Source of the DNA: Litomosoides sigmodontis
Lineage: Eukaryota > Nematoda > Chromadorea > Rhabditida > Onchocercidae
NCBI GenBank assembly: GCA_963070105.1
Contig: OY718806.1
Span: forward strand, 7,523,865-7,587,864
Direction: 5' to 3'
Length of the DNA: 64,000 nt
The notes under the pieces were generated by a model. The model was not told the origin of the DNA and ran no database searches. It saw only the letters and a list, made by a program, of their open reading frames with translations. A program made the position numbers and the translations under genes. Position 1 is the first letter of the stretch; the number at the start of each line of letters is the position of its first letter. Positions 26,088 through 49,710 of this stretch are shown here, piece after piece.

Positions 26088-29000
26088 ATACAGAACTTCT
26101 GTTGTCCACACCTAATAACAGTAAACCTTGAACATACCTCTCATAAAATGCCACTTTTATAATCTTTAAACATCATAGACACTAAATTTCCACTCATCTA
26201 TTGTCCAATAATATTTTAAAACTTCATTGAGTATTAACATTGATAAAATTAGCACTATTAATTTTCATCAAGCAATATGTTAGTTCTGAGAAGTTCGTTT
26301 AAAAAAAATTTGTCTAAACAATCAAAATCTTTTATTGTGTCGTTTACGGACAGTATAAGACCTATTTAGAATTGTTTGTCTACAACTACAATACTAAAGT
26401 TGCAGGTGCAATTATCGCATTTCAGAAATTAACAAAAAAAAAGCGCAAGACGTATGTGTCATCATTCTCTTCAACATCTGCCGACTTAATATAGGTCAAA
26501 AATTTTTTCAGGTCTAAAAGAAAACTTAAGAACTCGAATAAATTCAAATACATTTTTCTACGGTAAACAGTTTAGCAGATAGTACCAAATTTAATTTATG
26601 AAATTATTAATGTGTGCGAGTCATCAAATTGTGCATTACTGCAGCAATGTCCATCATCCGTTAAATTGTTGATACGAGAAATTAAATGTTTGAAAATTTT
26701 TTGAGTTATTGGATGAACAGATAAATTGCTCAGGCGTACCACTGAAAACATTAACCTTTAAAATCTTTGAAGCCACCAATTATGATAAATTCAATCTGCG
26801 CACAACGCACCAATTACTATTTCATACAGCTAACTTTTACACCATAACTTTAGTACTAGTAAGCTGAAAGTGTTGAAATGAAAAACTTAGCTACCAAATG
26901 TAACAATTTTTCATCAGCAGGAACTTTGATAAATTCAGTGCTTTTTTCTTTGGAATTTTCTTCCATCACAATAATCTAAATTATTTTTATAATTGCCATT
27001 CGTGAGGAATGATCCAGAGTAACTCAATTTGACCTAGCAATATTTTAGTGTAAAAAATTTTTGCTACTTCTTCGACCATCAATGTCTGTCGCATTGTCAT
27101 CACCGTAATCAAAGTTATCATCATTGCAGCTCCTAAGACTGCCTACCCTTACAATTATTATTGTGACAATTAATAACAGATCAATTATTTATTCAGTCAA
27201 TCAAAAATAATCTGATTGAAAACGATACTGGTAGAATTTCGGTTAAAAGACGAAAATTGAAATGATGAATAATAAGTTTGCAACAATGAAGAGCAAAATT
27301 TTTACGCCCAAAAAATTTTTTTTCTTTTTTCCCAATTTTTGTTAACAAAAATACCGTGGATAAATGCCTACGTGGACCGCCGTTAGACACTGTATAAAAG
27401 TAAGAGATTAGAAGAATAAAAGTAAAATAAAGGAATTGAAAAAACTTTCTGCTGTTTTTCAAAATTCAGGCAATGCTTGTTTCACTCGTTATCCCTCGTT
27501 TTTTTTTTGTTTTTTGTTTTTGAAATAAATCCTTTCATTCAACAATTAACACAATCTTTATAACTTTCAGATACGGACGAACAATTCACCTTTGTAACTG
27601 ATTTCATGGCTACGTCGAAACGATGACTTCCGTTAACTACAAACTCCCTTTTTTTTAACAAATAATTTTCTACCATTCTTTCTGTTCATTCATACTAAAA
27701 ATATTGTAATACATTTTGAACACCTATTTACCAGCTAGAAATGCAAAGAAATTTCAGGTTTTTTTTCGAGTCAATTTCCTGCAAATTGCATGCCATTAAA
27801 TTGTTTTGAAAAATGCTACAAAAATTTTTTTACATACCGGAAGCAATATTTGAAATTATCCCATCTCTATTTTTTTGTCAAAGACATTATGGATTTTAAC
27901 TGGAGCAGGAAATATGTAATTAATGAAAGTAGATATTTTCAAATACAGCAGTTATAGCGAATTGAACTTGTTTCGGGAACATTCATATACATTTGACGAG
28001 TTCGTGCTCGCTTTAAAAGTTCCCAGGTATTCATCTACCGACATAGATTAACCATTAACTTTGCTTTTTGTTTATTTTTGAAAGTTAACCGCTGAAAGTT
28101 TTGCATAAAATTAGACATTCTTAGGAATGAAATTAAAGTGAGAGAATTACAAGTTATAAATCTAATGCTAGCAATAATCACCATTACTAGCAAGTGCACA
28201 ATTCCCGGAAAGAATCTCAGTAGAAGCAGATTGATTGTTAAACTCATACAAGTACTAATATCAGAGTATTAAAAAAAGGACAACTGCTTCTTCCAGTGGT
28301 GACAATCATAAATATCAACTTTTCAACAGTATGAAAGGTACGGTTACGAACAGTGCTGTAATGAGGTCCGAGAAAAGAAGTGGGAAAGTGATGTTGATAT
28401 TACTCATTCAAATACCCTCTGATTAGGTTTCAATAATTTTAGGACGAAATTGGTTTTTTTCTTCTTTAAATTAAGTGATTGATTTTGCTTTAATGATTCG
28501 ATATATATATATATATATATATACAAATAGGTGGTATATTAATGTATGAAAATGAGTTTTTTTTTCGAATTAAATCATTACAACAGCAATGCTATTTGAT
28601 TTTCAGATTTTTTATTTGCAAATAAAATTCCTCACTCTTTTTTTTTATTTTTAATTTTATTAATGAAAGAAATGAGGTGAATTATCTGTTAATTCACGCT
28701 AACAATGAGCTTGTAAATCAGCCAGTATGAATGACTGCACTGTAAGAGGAGGAAATGCATTTTTGAAATAATTTAAATTAATTCACATCACAATTCAAGA
28801 CTTTTTCGTTACGTTTAATTGATAATAAATGTTTCATTCATTCTTTTTTCTTGTTTTAGATAACTATTTGCAAAAGAGCAATCGACCAAAGTTCAACAAG
28901 CCGTTTGCGCTTTCTGCCGAACAAAAAAAAGTTTTTGAACTTAACGCTCTTCCCTTTACTTCCAATAGAATTTTCCAAGTTGTCAGACATTACAATATTA

Positions 29001-30419
29001 GCTCAGACTTAATGCATATCCTCTGAAATTTAATTCCAAGTTTTTTTTTGGCTGAAATCTAAAAATTATTTTCGAGACCTTTGTAACAGACTTCCAGCAA
29101 ACTCCAATCTCAGATGAAAATTCGAGACGATTGATGAAATTGTAAATGTCGACAGGTGAGAGCTGAGAAGAAGAAACGAGTTCTCCAATAAATTACATGA
29201 AGTTTTTAATTATGTACTTCATGAGTATACGAGAAAAAAAAAGAAAGAGTCCTGTAATGTGCGAAATTCAGTGCTCTTCCAAAACAATTTTACAACCAAC
29301 GATGATTAATTATAGAAAAATTTTATCGCTTAAGATAAATCAACTTTTATACTTTCTTTTAAACTATGACTATCGCATTTTGATTGATTTTCTCTCAAAT
29401 TCTCGCACTGTATTCCTACAATAGCGCAAATATGTGAGGAAATTTTTATGATATCTCAGTTCGATCTAAAACTTTCGAATGAACCTCCTCAAAAATACCT
29501 TCATTGGTGGAAATCACTGATATTCCAATCATAAAATGAATTTCAAAACTAAAATATTTCAGTTTTTAAATGTCAAATTGCGATAAAAATTCTTATAGTT
29601 CGTAGCACATGGAATAAAATTTACAAATGACCATTTTCATATTTAATTTATTATGCCTTGAACCAGCTGTATGCTAATCTTGCTTCTCAACTGCAAAACG
29701 ATTTATTTAGCAGTTATTAAACAAATGTATGTTAAAATTTTTCACCACCAAAAACATCCTTTATCACTCAACCAGCAATTAGCAAACTCAGTGCTAAGTC
29801 AAATTTTACTTTTTCGAATTATTTTTAGAAAATTGAAGAATGAATTTGTTGAAATAGTGGTGGAGAGGATATCACTAAGTGATAATGGCTGAAGAAGCAC
29901 TGATCAAAGTTTTTTTCTTTTTCAAAACGTTTCGTAAAGTCACTACTCCTAATAGCTTTGAGTATAATAAAAGATTTCGAGAGGAAGTGGTTTATAACGA
30001 AATAAAGCTGCCAGCAACTGGCTGCAGCAGTAAGAGAGGGGTTGGTTCGATTCCGGCACGACATGGAGAGATTTTGGATTTAAATGCTTCACCAACGTCA
30101 CTGATTATCATTGATCATATTAGTTAAAGTTATTACTCACCAACTGCTTAGTTTTTATGCTTTCAGTAGAGGAAAAAGACATGCCATGAAATGAAAGAGT
30201 TAAATAAATTAATTTAAATTAGTTTAGAAATGTCTCAACAATTAGTATTTGCCAATGCACGGGGCTCGATATCATAAATGGGCAAATCTAATGGTCATTT
30301 GTGTCCACAATTAATAATTGTAGTTTGTGCAGATTTTCAAAGCTCAAAATGCTAGAAACGCAAATAGTTTCCGATAAAACTAATTCAAGCAATAATTTAC
30401 CATAAACACTATGCAGCAG

Positions 30420-30527
30420 TCTCTCTTTCACTGATACAGTTAAAAGCTTAAACTGTACGAAGTCTCTTTCGCTGATAGTCGCCTATAGTTTTACCTGACT
30501 TAATCTGACGTCATCATTGGTAGATAA
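30420..30527 (+). repeat. Interspersed repeat with CRE-like TGACGTCA, copy 1
   Basis: About 108 bases align with 42962-43071 in the same orientation: TCTCTCTTTCACTGATA, TTAAAAGCT, TTTTACCTG.CTTAA and GTCATCATT.GTAGAT. This copy holds a full TGACGTCA at 30506-30513. Diverged, family unknown. Confidence 0.55.
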
Positions 30528-33500
30528 GAGAGACACACTGAATGCTTGAAATGTCTTCAGTTTGTCTCTTATTATTTTCACATTACGACTAGTTGCAAAG
30601 ATAGAATAAAATTTGTAAAAAGGAAAATTTAATTACTGTTTGAGAGAGAGAGAGGGAGAAAAAAACGTGTTCGAAATGAAACGAGGGAGTTTTATTGAGA
30701 AAGATTGTCATTTCGGAGAGAGTGAAAGAAGATGAAGTGAAGTAATGTTGGAGTGTTGTACATTTACATACTATGAAGTATGCAAACTATAAATTCAAAC
30801 TTTTAAATCTTTCGTTACATATTTGTTATCTTTAAGGGAATCTGTGCTATTTTCTTCGCGTGTGCAAGGACACTAATTGCTTCTTCCTCTCCCTCTCCTT
30901 CCACCCTTGACCTCGGCGGTGGTCCGTATGCTTTCCAACAAGTTGAATTTCTCCTGAAATTCCATACTTCATTTATCCAAAACAAGAAATAGTAAAGAGT
31001 GCTACCGACTTGTAGTGCTCCTTCCCTCTAGGGATACACCGTCTTAAACTCTTATGGATCATTTCTTCAAGAAAAAAGAGGAGAAAAACTCAGCGATATG
31101 CTTGGATATTTCGTTTTTGCTACGCAATATCCGTAGTTCGTCAGGATATTTCTCTCACATGCAAATCTCTCATATTATTTCAGCGCGGAAATTGAAAGAG
31201 AGAATGGAAGTGAATTTTCAAATTAGCTGCACAAAGAAATACACAGTTTAATCTAAAACAATTAGGGGATGGAAAGAGAACAGGAACAAAATGATCCTCT
31301 TGCTTGAAACTATTTAAAAATTCTTTATTAAAAATTTTTATTATTTTTAATTTTAAATTATTTATATTTAAATATTTAATATTTGAAATTAAATTATTTT
31401 AAAATTACTTTTTATCAAATAAATTATCGCAAAATTACACATTCGTTTCTACTTCGAATCAGAAAACATGAATTAGCATTAGTAAAGTGTGGTAAGGTCG
31501 TCATGGTAGCACGTAAATACGTATGTTTATATACATGCATATGGACGTATTAGCGGTAATTACGATGAGGTATGAAACGATGATTGTTGTGGTAATTATA
31601 ATGCATTAAGAGAAACAATGGTAATAACTCTACAATTTACACCTAAAAGATACTCAAAAATGTTAGTAAAGTGACTTTCAGGTTGAAATAAATCACTTTC
31701 AAACTAGTGAATTAGGTCATCTTCAGCTCATTTCTTCCATTCTCATTCGTTTAGCATCAAGTAGTTAGTGTTAATTCCATCAATTAAAATTTCATAACTT
31801 GAGATTAATCACTGGTGAAATGATTGATGGACAGATTGTAAGCTCCTCTCAGATCATTAACATTGATCACTACGACTGTACTACATTTGCATGATCTAAT
31901 TTCTTGTCTTCTGAATTGCAATGCGAAAAATTTTGTTTTTCGTCCCAACTATGTCGTCTTTCATTTCGAAACACAAAAGTGTCATTGAAGGAAGTGTGAA
32001 GAATATTTGCTAAAGGAGAGAGAATAGAAGAATTGGAATTGTTGTCTGGAAGAATAGATATGTACAGCTTACTCTAACAAAATGGCCACATAAAACGTTT
32101 TCACAATCATTTCAGCTATTTATATATATTTTGAAATAAATATTTTGTTAAACGTCGTACACTCTTGCACTTATCACTGGAAGAGTGATAAGTTTTACTT
32201 CTAGCACAAGCGCATTTGTGCCGAAACACATCAACTAAAGCGATAATAAGCGATTGTGGAAAAACTAATTTGAAGCAACAGTTTGTTCGGAGGAATGTTT
32301 GTGCAGTACGGAACATCAAAACCTTTCTCGGAATTCTATTTACGAGGATAATATCTGTCTTGGAAAATTAACACGGTGAATGATGATGTAGCTCCTCTGC
32401 TTCACCACAACAGAATCAATTAAAGCGGTAGCACTTTCGGTGAAACCGAATTTACCGAAACTCTTCTCCTCCTTTCATGTGCTCTGCAAACATTTTGAAA
32501 TGTGACACTTGCCTTGCAAAATCTTCCCAGCTATTTTTTTAACATTTTGTCGAAATCTTCGATCTATTATTTCAAATCAAAATTTCACTGCTCAAGTTTG
32601 CCCACAAGCAAAAAAACTGCTACTAACTTATTTACATATACATATCAGCGATAATCAGTTAGGGGAATGAAATGAAGTAGGTAACACGATACCGAAATCA
32701 TTGTGCTAATTGAATTTCAGCATGACATGTAAATTTAACGAAAGACAATTTCAGGATGAGATGACAATTTGACAATTTCAGGATGAGAAGATGGACACCA
32801 CGGATTCGCATCTTAATTTTTCCATTTAAAATTCTAACAGATTACTTCATCAATGCATTTCCTACAGATTACCCTTGTCCTTCCTCAAAAAGCTTATTTC
32901 AGAACTTATCAGTAAAGGCACTAAGTACAAACACATCAAATGCCAAGTTGCGCTAACTGTTGCACACGTTTCCAAAATTACGCTGAAGGCTATCCATTCG
33001 CAATCTCTGAATAGATTGAAATTAGCAAACTTTCATCTGCCTACATGAAATGAATTCAATGTTTCAATAAACGCTCAGAGCAGATGATTCATGCCCAATA
33101 AGGTTCAACAATTCCTCTCCATCCCTTTCATTGCAGTAATGCGCACTTATACTGACGTGCATTTATTTTAAATTCCAATTTATGGCATTGACCTTCTGGA
33201 ACGATGGAAGACTTGAAATTGTGTGAGAACTGGTCAAGATCAATATCTGGAAAATGACCGTTCCGCATTTTGAAAAGCTAATCTTACTCGATTTTGAATC
33301 AACTTATCATACCGAAATGAAACCGTTATGGATGCATATGTACATGTGGATAGATGGATGTGTAGAAAAATAATTTCATATTTTAATTTTACGAATTCAT
33401 AGAAAGTATTGAAGAGTGATAAATTTTAATAATAATTTGGTAATTTGAGATTTTATGTTTAAAATGCAGAATGCTCCATAAAATAGTCATTTTAATTCGT

Positions 33501-34193
33501 CGTGCTTGATTAATGCTGCCAAGTGTTGGACGCATTTTCGTGATAGTAAGATAATGACAGCTGCTGATTTACAAACGGAGTCTCTAATTTAGGCCTTTTG
33601 ATCATGAACCTTAAATTGATCATGTTATTCACTAGGTTAAAAAAAACTGCAAAAAAACGAAGGCTCAGCAGTATGATAAAATTTATTGTATTCATGCGAG
33701 ATACTATGGAAATATTAATAGTGTTTCCTAAGAAATAATCAACGACGACAAAACAAAACAATTTTTTTTTTGCTTAAATTTAACATAGTAGCAGGAGACG
33801 AGTTTCAAACTAGACAATACAAAAGGAATTAAAATGAGGAAATACTTCGCATTAAAAATAATTCTGCTATTGGTCAGTGGTGGTAGGTCAACGCTATAGC
33901 AACAATTCCGACAACAATCACATGTGTGTGTGTGTGTGTGTTACAAGAAACGAAGTAGATTTGTTAATTACTACCGGAAGAAGTAAATTAGCCCAACGAA
34001 CGGATAAGATCTTTCTTTTGCTTTTTTACGGTAAATTTCTTTCTTCCTAAACAGTAGCATAAATGAATTTGTCAAAGTGAAAATGGACTCATTTCGTGAT
34101 TTCGAGTGGAAGGAGCTTGGCAAACGCACATGAACGTATATGCTTGCATTAAGCAAATGAGCACAGAAGGGAACCATAAAGAAGATGTACATA

Positions 34194-44176
<9,983 letters not shown>

Positions 44177-45742
44177 ATCTGTAATTAATGAGACAGGTGT
44201 AAACAGTAAGAAATAGAAATTCACATCAAACTAGAGACTGAAAAAATTTTATGAGAGAAGATTTAACAGTAAATGAGATAGTTACTAGGAAATAAAGCAA
44301 AGCAAAGCAACGTGTGATCATATAAGGTTTTCATTTCATTGAGCATAGATTATTGCTATACCCGTAATTGGATGAAAGTGCAAGATTAAAATAAATTATT
44401 TTATGAATTAGTGCAAACAGTAAAGAAAAAGCAGTAAGGACGGAAAACTCTCCTATCGTCATCATCATCATCTGCCACGCCATGTGCTAATTGCTAATTG
44501 CAAAAGCGCAGCATGTTGAATTTATCTCTCCAGTTTATATAAGTATGTTCTTTCCTTTTCGATATGTTTTAGGAAAAACGTTCAAAATATAAAGGTAAGA
44601 ATTTTAGGTGAACAAGCATCTGTCTTCCTCCAAATATTCTTACCTGTTATTAATTGAGCATGAGAAATACTACACGATTATTGAAAAATCAACTGTAAAA
44701 ATTGATTAATTAATGATTCACAGAATTATGTCCTCATAAAAGTAGCAGTCATATTTTTTAATCGGAAATTTCTGTCCCGATAAAACAAAACATTAAAATC
44801 TAAGCCCAGTTTATCTTCTATTGAGTCGTCTTTTACTGTATTAAACTTGACATCCTCTTTAAAGGATTGCAATTTTATAAATTTAAAAATTTTATTAAAA
44901 AAACCTTCAGAATAACTCTGTAGCTTTATGATTTTTCAAAAGAATAGTTGACGGTTTGCTTGGCTCAATTTAGAACATAACATTTTATACAATACCCTCG
45001 CAAAATAAGTAATCTCATAGTTTTACGTATATCGTAGAGCCTTTGCTGATTTGCTAAACTTTTCCTGGAACCAATTTAGGTTTAAGATTTCAAGCACAAT
45101 TAACACGGTTGTAATTTCAGAAAAACCTACAAATAATTGCTAACAAAGACAATAGTAACAATTAGTTTTTTGGCACCACTATCTTTTCATAATTGAGAAA
45201 ATTTCCACCATTCACGTAAGATTGCTTTCTGCAATTCATTATTCAAATACTCTGCAAATGTTCACGCTTACTGTAACCAGAAAAAGGGCGATATGATAAT
45301 TCCTTTAATTCTTTTTTGCATTTTTTGTGGTTTGAAATCAGCAATTGTCCCTAAAGTAGTTGTCTTACTGGATGCATAAAAATTGAAAACTTAAAATTTT
45401 GCTTGTATCATAAATTATTTATTACTAATAGTTCCATCTTCTTTTAAGAGAAAAGCTAGTGAAACAAATTTTACTTTCACAATGATACATCATTTTTCAC
45501 CTTTCAAACGTTCCAATTTTTAAATTTTCACGAAACTAAATACTGGACTAATCCCTTCCCTTCTTCCTTCCACTTTACATTCAAGCATCGTCATCTCATA
45601 ATTTCAGTTTTTAATCAATTTGTAAGGACATGCAATGGAACTGGAAACTCGGACGTGCCAAGAAAACGTTATGTCCTGGAAATGGGGAAAGTTGCTAAGG
45701 AAAAAGGTATTATGCGATCGAAACATATAGTTTGAGAGCGCT

Positions 45743-45744
<2 letters not shown>

Positions 45745-45776
<32 letters not shown>
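45745..45776. repeat. (GA)n microsatellite
   Basis: GA run of about 30 bases in the long first intron region of sad-1. Confidence 0.85.
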
Positions 45777-45778
<2 letters not shown>

Positions 45779-47306
45779 AGAGAGCTATCTTCATGCTTTT
45801 TCTCATGGAATATCCTCAAAGGTTAGTAGAGTTGACCGGTTTTTGATGCCTGAATGGAAATGTTTTACTTGAAAAGAAAAGTAAAATTATCGGTTGCGAA
45901 AGTATTATTCATTGATTCTCACAAGAAAGAGCAAAAATTATCGTCCATGAAAAATTTTGCCGAAAAAATGCAATGGTTAATTGCTAGTGTTGATGGAGCG
46001 AGGAGCCAGACGGATAGTTAAAATATGCATAACTCGTCGAAAGCGACTCATGGAAGAATGTTGTATTTTGCTAGTATTCCCTACTGAATGAATTCGACGA
46101 GGGAAATTTGAGGCGTTCAGTTTCTCCGATAAGGTTGCAAGTTTCGTATTGTAAGTGAGAAAGACAATCAATCACTCTTTCAGTGCTGCTGGCAGCACAT
46201 CATTAGAATTAGATGGTAATGAAAGTGCGAACGATGGTCGTCGATTCACCGATACTACGACAACTTAGCTCATCAGGCCCAGTAGGCTTGGCGAGCGAAC
46301 AAGCGGATCATCGCATTTGTTACATTTGCCTCATTCCGAGATCCCATTTTTCCCCTCAATGAAATAACCTTCATTCCTTGGAGAAAGGAAGTATCTCGTT
46401 TGGATGTTGATGAATTTCATTCTTACCATGTTATATACCAGCTGTTCATTTCAACAAGATAGTAAGTAACTCACACCGTGGAGCTTCTCTCAGTTTCCTA
46501 GCTTATACTTCACTTATTACTTCAACCATGACAACTAGAGGGAAATGACCATCTGGATGGTCTCGCAGTAGAACCAGTTTTTTTAGCATTTAATCTTCCT
46601 TTTACATTATAGTACACTGTGGCTTAATAAGTTAGTGGATCTTGAATAATTGCAACATCGAGTAAGTCATTTTGCGGAGAAGTTAATGATTTTAACCTGA
46701 AAATGTGTAAATAAAAAAGTGCTGGTTTTACAAAGATTGTTACAAGCTATGAAAACTTGAAAAGAGCTTGAAAATGGTCAAATTATTAAAATTCATGAAA
46801 AATGTGAAAAATTCAAAAAAACAGATCTCATGACCTGTAATTATTAATAGGAATTCATTTACCCTGTCATATTCCGAATTTGAAGTCAAACCGAAGGTAG
46901 GAAAATGTTGCATTTCAAAGAGATGTGAGAGTGTTACATTTGCCGCTTTTGTAACGAAGAAATAATGGGAATATAACTTCAGTCAATCAGTCTACCTACC
47001 GTTTCATTTATTTGATTTTCAAGAGAAACGGTTTTATGAAATCTAATTTGTTCCTAAGATATTTAAAATAGTTTAATAAATTAGCTTTAGCATTTTGAAA
47101 TTAAATTATGGGAACTGTTTTGCAAGACTGATAAAACCCTTTCATTGCATCCCCTGCACTTAGCAAATTGTCATTTTTTCATCTGAAGATACGGATGAAT
47201 GACCTTTTACATCTGATCACCTAAAGATAAGGATAAATGACCTTTTACACTTAACTGCACACGCACTGAACAATTAATTAGATTTGTTGCAAATGAGAAG
47301 GCTTAC

Positions 47307-47597
47307 TGTTTTCTGCGTTATAACTCATCCTTGCGTTAAGTTCATCATTAACTGCGTTTAATTTAAGATTGATTTCACCAAGCACCTGGAAAAAGAAAAA
47401 TTGGTGAAAATTTGTTTAAAGAAATTAACTGCAATTATAAATATATGCTGTAATTTACTAATTAATTTGCACCTCTTTGATAGTGTCAAACATGGAATGC
47501 GAAACATGCGCCCACTGGCAATACAATATCAGTAGATGGGCCACCTCAGCAATTTCTTCCTTCTTCTGTCCATCGATTCAAGCTTCCTTGAATTTCG
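47307..47597 (-). other. Possible upstream sad-1 exons with in-frame N-terminal extension
   Basis: Two stretches have good splice sites: 47473-47597 (acceptor TTTTTAG, donor GAG|GTGCAA) and 47307-47385 (acceptor TTCTTTTTCCAG, donor AACA|GTAAGC). The second leaves phase 1 and joins the sad-1 start exon at 44178 in the kinase frame, so Met1 would be read through. The open frame has a Met at 47493 (MFDTIKEVLGEINLKLNAVN, coil-like) and would add 34 residues to the kinase. Alternatively these are 5' UTR exons, or the start exon is trans-spliced directly (acceptor TTAATTACAG two bases before the ATG). A TGA lies in frame upstream in the first exon. Confidence 0.45.
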
Positions 47598-48009
47598 CTA
47601 AAAACTATGTAAATAGCAGTTTTTTTGCCTTTTTTTTGTTTTTTTGTTTTGTGTGAGACAAAACGAAGGCGCTCAATTGAATGGATGGATGGATGATATA
47701 TAACCAGGTTAGTTAGGAAGTATAAATTGATCGCTGATAGTACGACGTAGTAGTATAAGTGATAGGCGCGAATAGGTTAAAGTGTTGATTGAGGACGAGA
47801 CGACTAGAACTCTGACTGAGGTCTGATATTCAGGGAATGAGTGATGTTCCTGGGGTGCTGCGCAGCATACTGCCTTCTGGATGAGTGACTCCTAAAACAA
47901 AGGAAGAAGCGTGGAAGATGGGATGGACGAAGTGGGTCACAAAAGGATTGTTCGCAGTGCAAGTGCTGTTTGAACGCATTTAATGGATGATTGCATGCAT
48001 GTTGAGACG

Positions 48010-48275
48010 CTGCTGCTGCTGCTGCTGCTGCTGCATGGATGATGGCATGATGCATCTCTCCGGCAACAGCAATCAGAGGGAATGCTTGGTTGAGGGGACA
48101 ATTGCATGGAAGCGGAAAGAGGCTTTTTCCTTCATCCTCAATATACAAATATGTGTGTGTGTGTGCGTCTGCGTGTGTGTATGTGTATGTGTGTGTGTGT
48201 GCGTATGTGTGTGTGCATGTGTGTGTGCGTATGCGTATGTGTTTGTGTGTATGTGTGTGTGTGTGTGTGTGTGTG
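48010..48275. repeat. (CTG)8 and interrupted (TG)n microsatellite
   Basis: Eight CTG units at 48010-48033, then about 120 bases of TG repeats with GCG/TATG interruptions at 48152-48275. Another CTG cluster is at 48413-48428. They lie between the divergent sad-1 upstream exons and the ethanolamine kinase gene. Confidence 0.85.
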
Positions 48276-49696
48276 GCTTGAGGGCCAGAAGTGGTGGCGC
48301 AGTCTATTCGTCTCTGCATGCGTCCGTCGTAAGCCTAGTAGTAGCAGTGCTGCAAAGTAAACGCATACGGTCTCACTAGGCTTTTGTTGATTGAATAGCA
48401 TGTTAGATTGGTGCTGCTGCTGCTGCAGCAGGTTACTGCAGTTGCTACTGCACTCGTGCGACATCATTGAAGAAGGCAGTGAATATGAAATGAGTGCGCG
48501 CAGAATGACGCGAGACGTCTTAAGCTTTCCATTATCTCTCCTTCAGGAAAGATAGGCAACCATTTCGATCCCTTTTTCGTCTTCTTTTTCTTCTTCATCT
48601 TTCTCGTATTCTTTGCAGCTCACAAGGTGGCAGCAATTAGCATTCCGCTTTCCACTGCTGCTTCTCAAACTAACTAGATAATACTGAAGAGATTCACATA
48701 TGGCAATAGTGCATTCGCAATCCTGAAAATCGCTCTCTATCTACCTACCATCAAGGTGCGCAACTTCATCTGCAACACTCTCTTCTTTACCGCATCCCTC
48801 TCCTCCGCCTCCTCCTCCTCCTCCCCCTCCTCCGCCTCCTGCTCCGCCTCCTCCGCTTCCCTCACTTTTCTTGGCGCAACTAACAGCAGTCCTCAGGGAA
48901 GCTATTTGAAGTACCAATCCATTGATAGATTGGTTAATCAGTGATCATCGCCCTATCTTGTAAACATTTCTGCGATGCAGTTAGCAAGCATCGATCGATT
49001 AAGTTCTGTTAGCAATAAGTGTACGTTGCTTGGAAACGTTGCATTTCATTACACTGTACTGCAATCGGACAACAAGAAGTGTTTCTTTTTGGTAGGAAGG
49101 TGAGAGTGCGATGGAACTATTGAAGGGACGTAGATGAAGGATGAAGGATGAAGGATGATGCACTGTCTACGTGAACTTTGAAAGAAGTTCTGAGCATCGG
49201 TCATCATGCAAATTTTCGCTGCAACTATTATTGTCTATTTGATCTTAGCAACAGGAAATTCGCAAAGTGTTCAAGCAAATCCATCATTGCACTCCCGCAT
49301 TTTCCCTTCATTGAAATAGGATTTTTCTTTTAGGTTGATGTTTTGTTGCTGCACTTCGCGCAAAATTATGGAAATATGAAGTTGAAGAAATTTTGCTTTT
49401 TGATTTTTTCTTCCAAAAGCTATTCTTCTTGCTAGCGACTGAATTGTTTTAGCTGAGAAAATAACTCACCAACATTTTGTCTTAAAAATTTTCAAATTCA
49501 TGCAAATGAAACTTATTACATCATTTATTCAAATTATGTCAATGTCTCACACTAAATTGATTGCTGCAATAAACACTGAGACCGCTTGCGCTGTTCAGTG
49601 CTTACTGATGTTATTGTGATGGTCACTACGCACTGTTTTTAATAGCACGAATTAAATTCGTTGCTGTCGGGGGATAAGTATAATAATATTTGTTCC

Positions 49697-49706
49697 TTTA
49701 TTATAG
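49697..49706 (+). promoter_or_regulatory. Splice acceptor just upstream of the ethanolamine kinase ATG
   Basis: TTTATTATAG ends four bases before the ATG. In nematodes this placement is typical of spliced-leader trans-splicing; a cis-spliced 5' UTR exon would look the same. The sequence alone cannot separate the two. Confidence 0.5.
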
Positions 49707-49710
49707 CATA

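Larger units (their letters stand above)
18330..34193. other. 16-kb gap between the syg-2-like gene and sad-1, no gene recognised
   Basis: No exon chain, domain, tRNA or rRNA was recognised on either strand. It holds microsatellites (18842, 21894, 23096, 25995, 28501, 30642), one interspersed repeat (30420) and a short repeated segment (about 21978 and 22190). It must include the promoter of the syg-2-like gene and the 3' UTR of sad-1. Unrecognised small or non-coding RNA genes cannot be excluded. Confidence 0.5.
44179..49710. other. Divergent intergenic region between sad-1 and the ethanolamine kinase gene
   Basis: Contains the two possible upstream sad-1 exons (47307-47597), a GA microsatellite, CTG/TG repeats and a TCC-rich run near 48790-48860. 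Promoters for both genes should lie here, but no element stands out clearly. Confidence 0.5.

Noticed and set aside
30030..30070. tRNA-like B box GGTTCGATTCC
   Set aside because: A T-arm can be drawn, but no acceptor stem or D-arm pairs at the right distance.
47804..48319. 171-codon minus-strand frame with His-Thr repeats and a polyalanine run
   Set aside because: It is made mostly of the TG and CTG microsatellites; no domain, no clear splice partners, and the surroundings look intergenic.
48756..48944. Serine-rich plus-strand frame
   Set aside because: It comes from a TCC-rich low-complexity run, with no other coding evidence.
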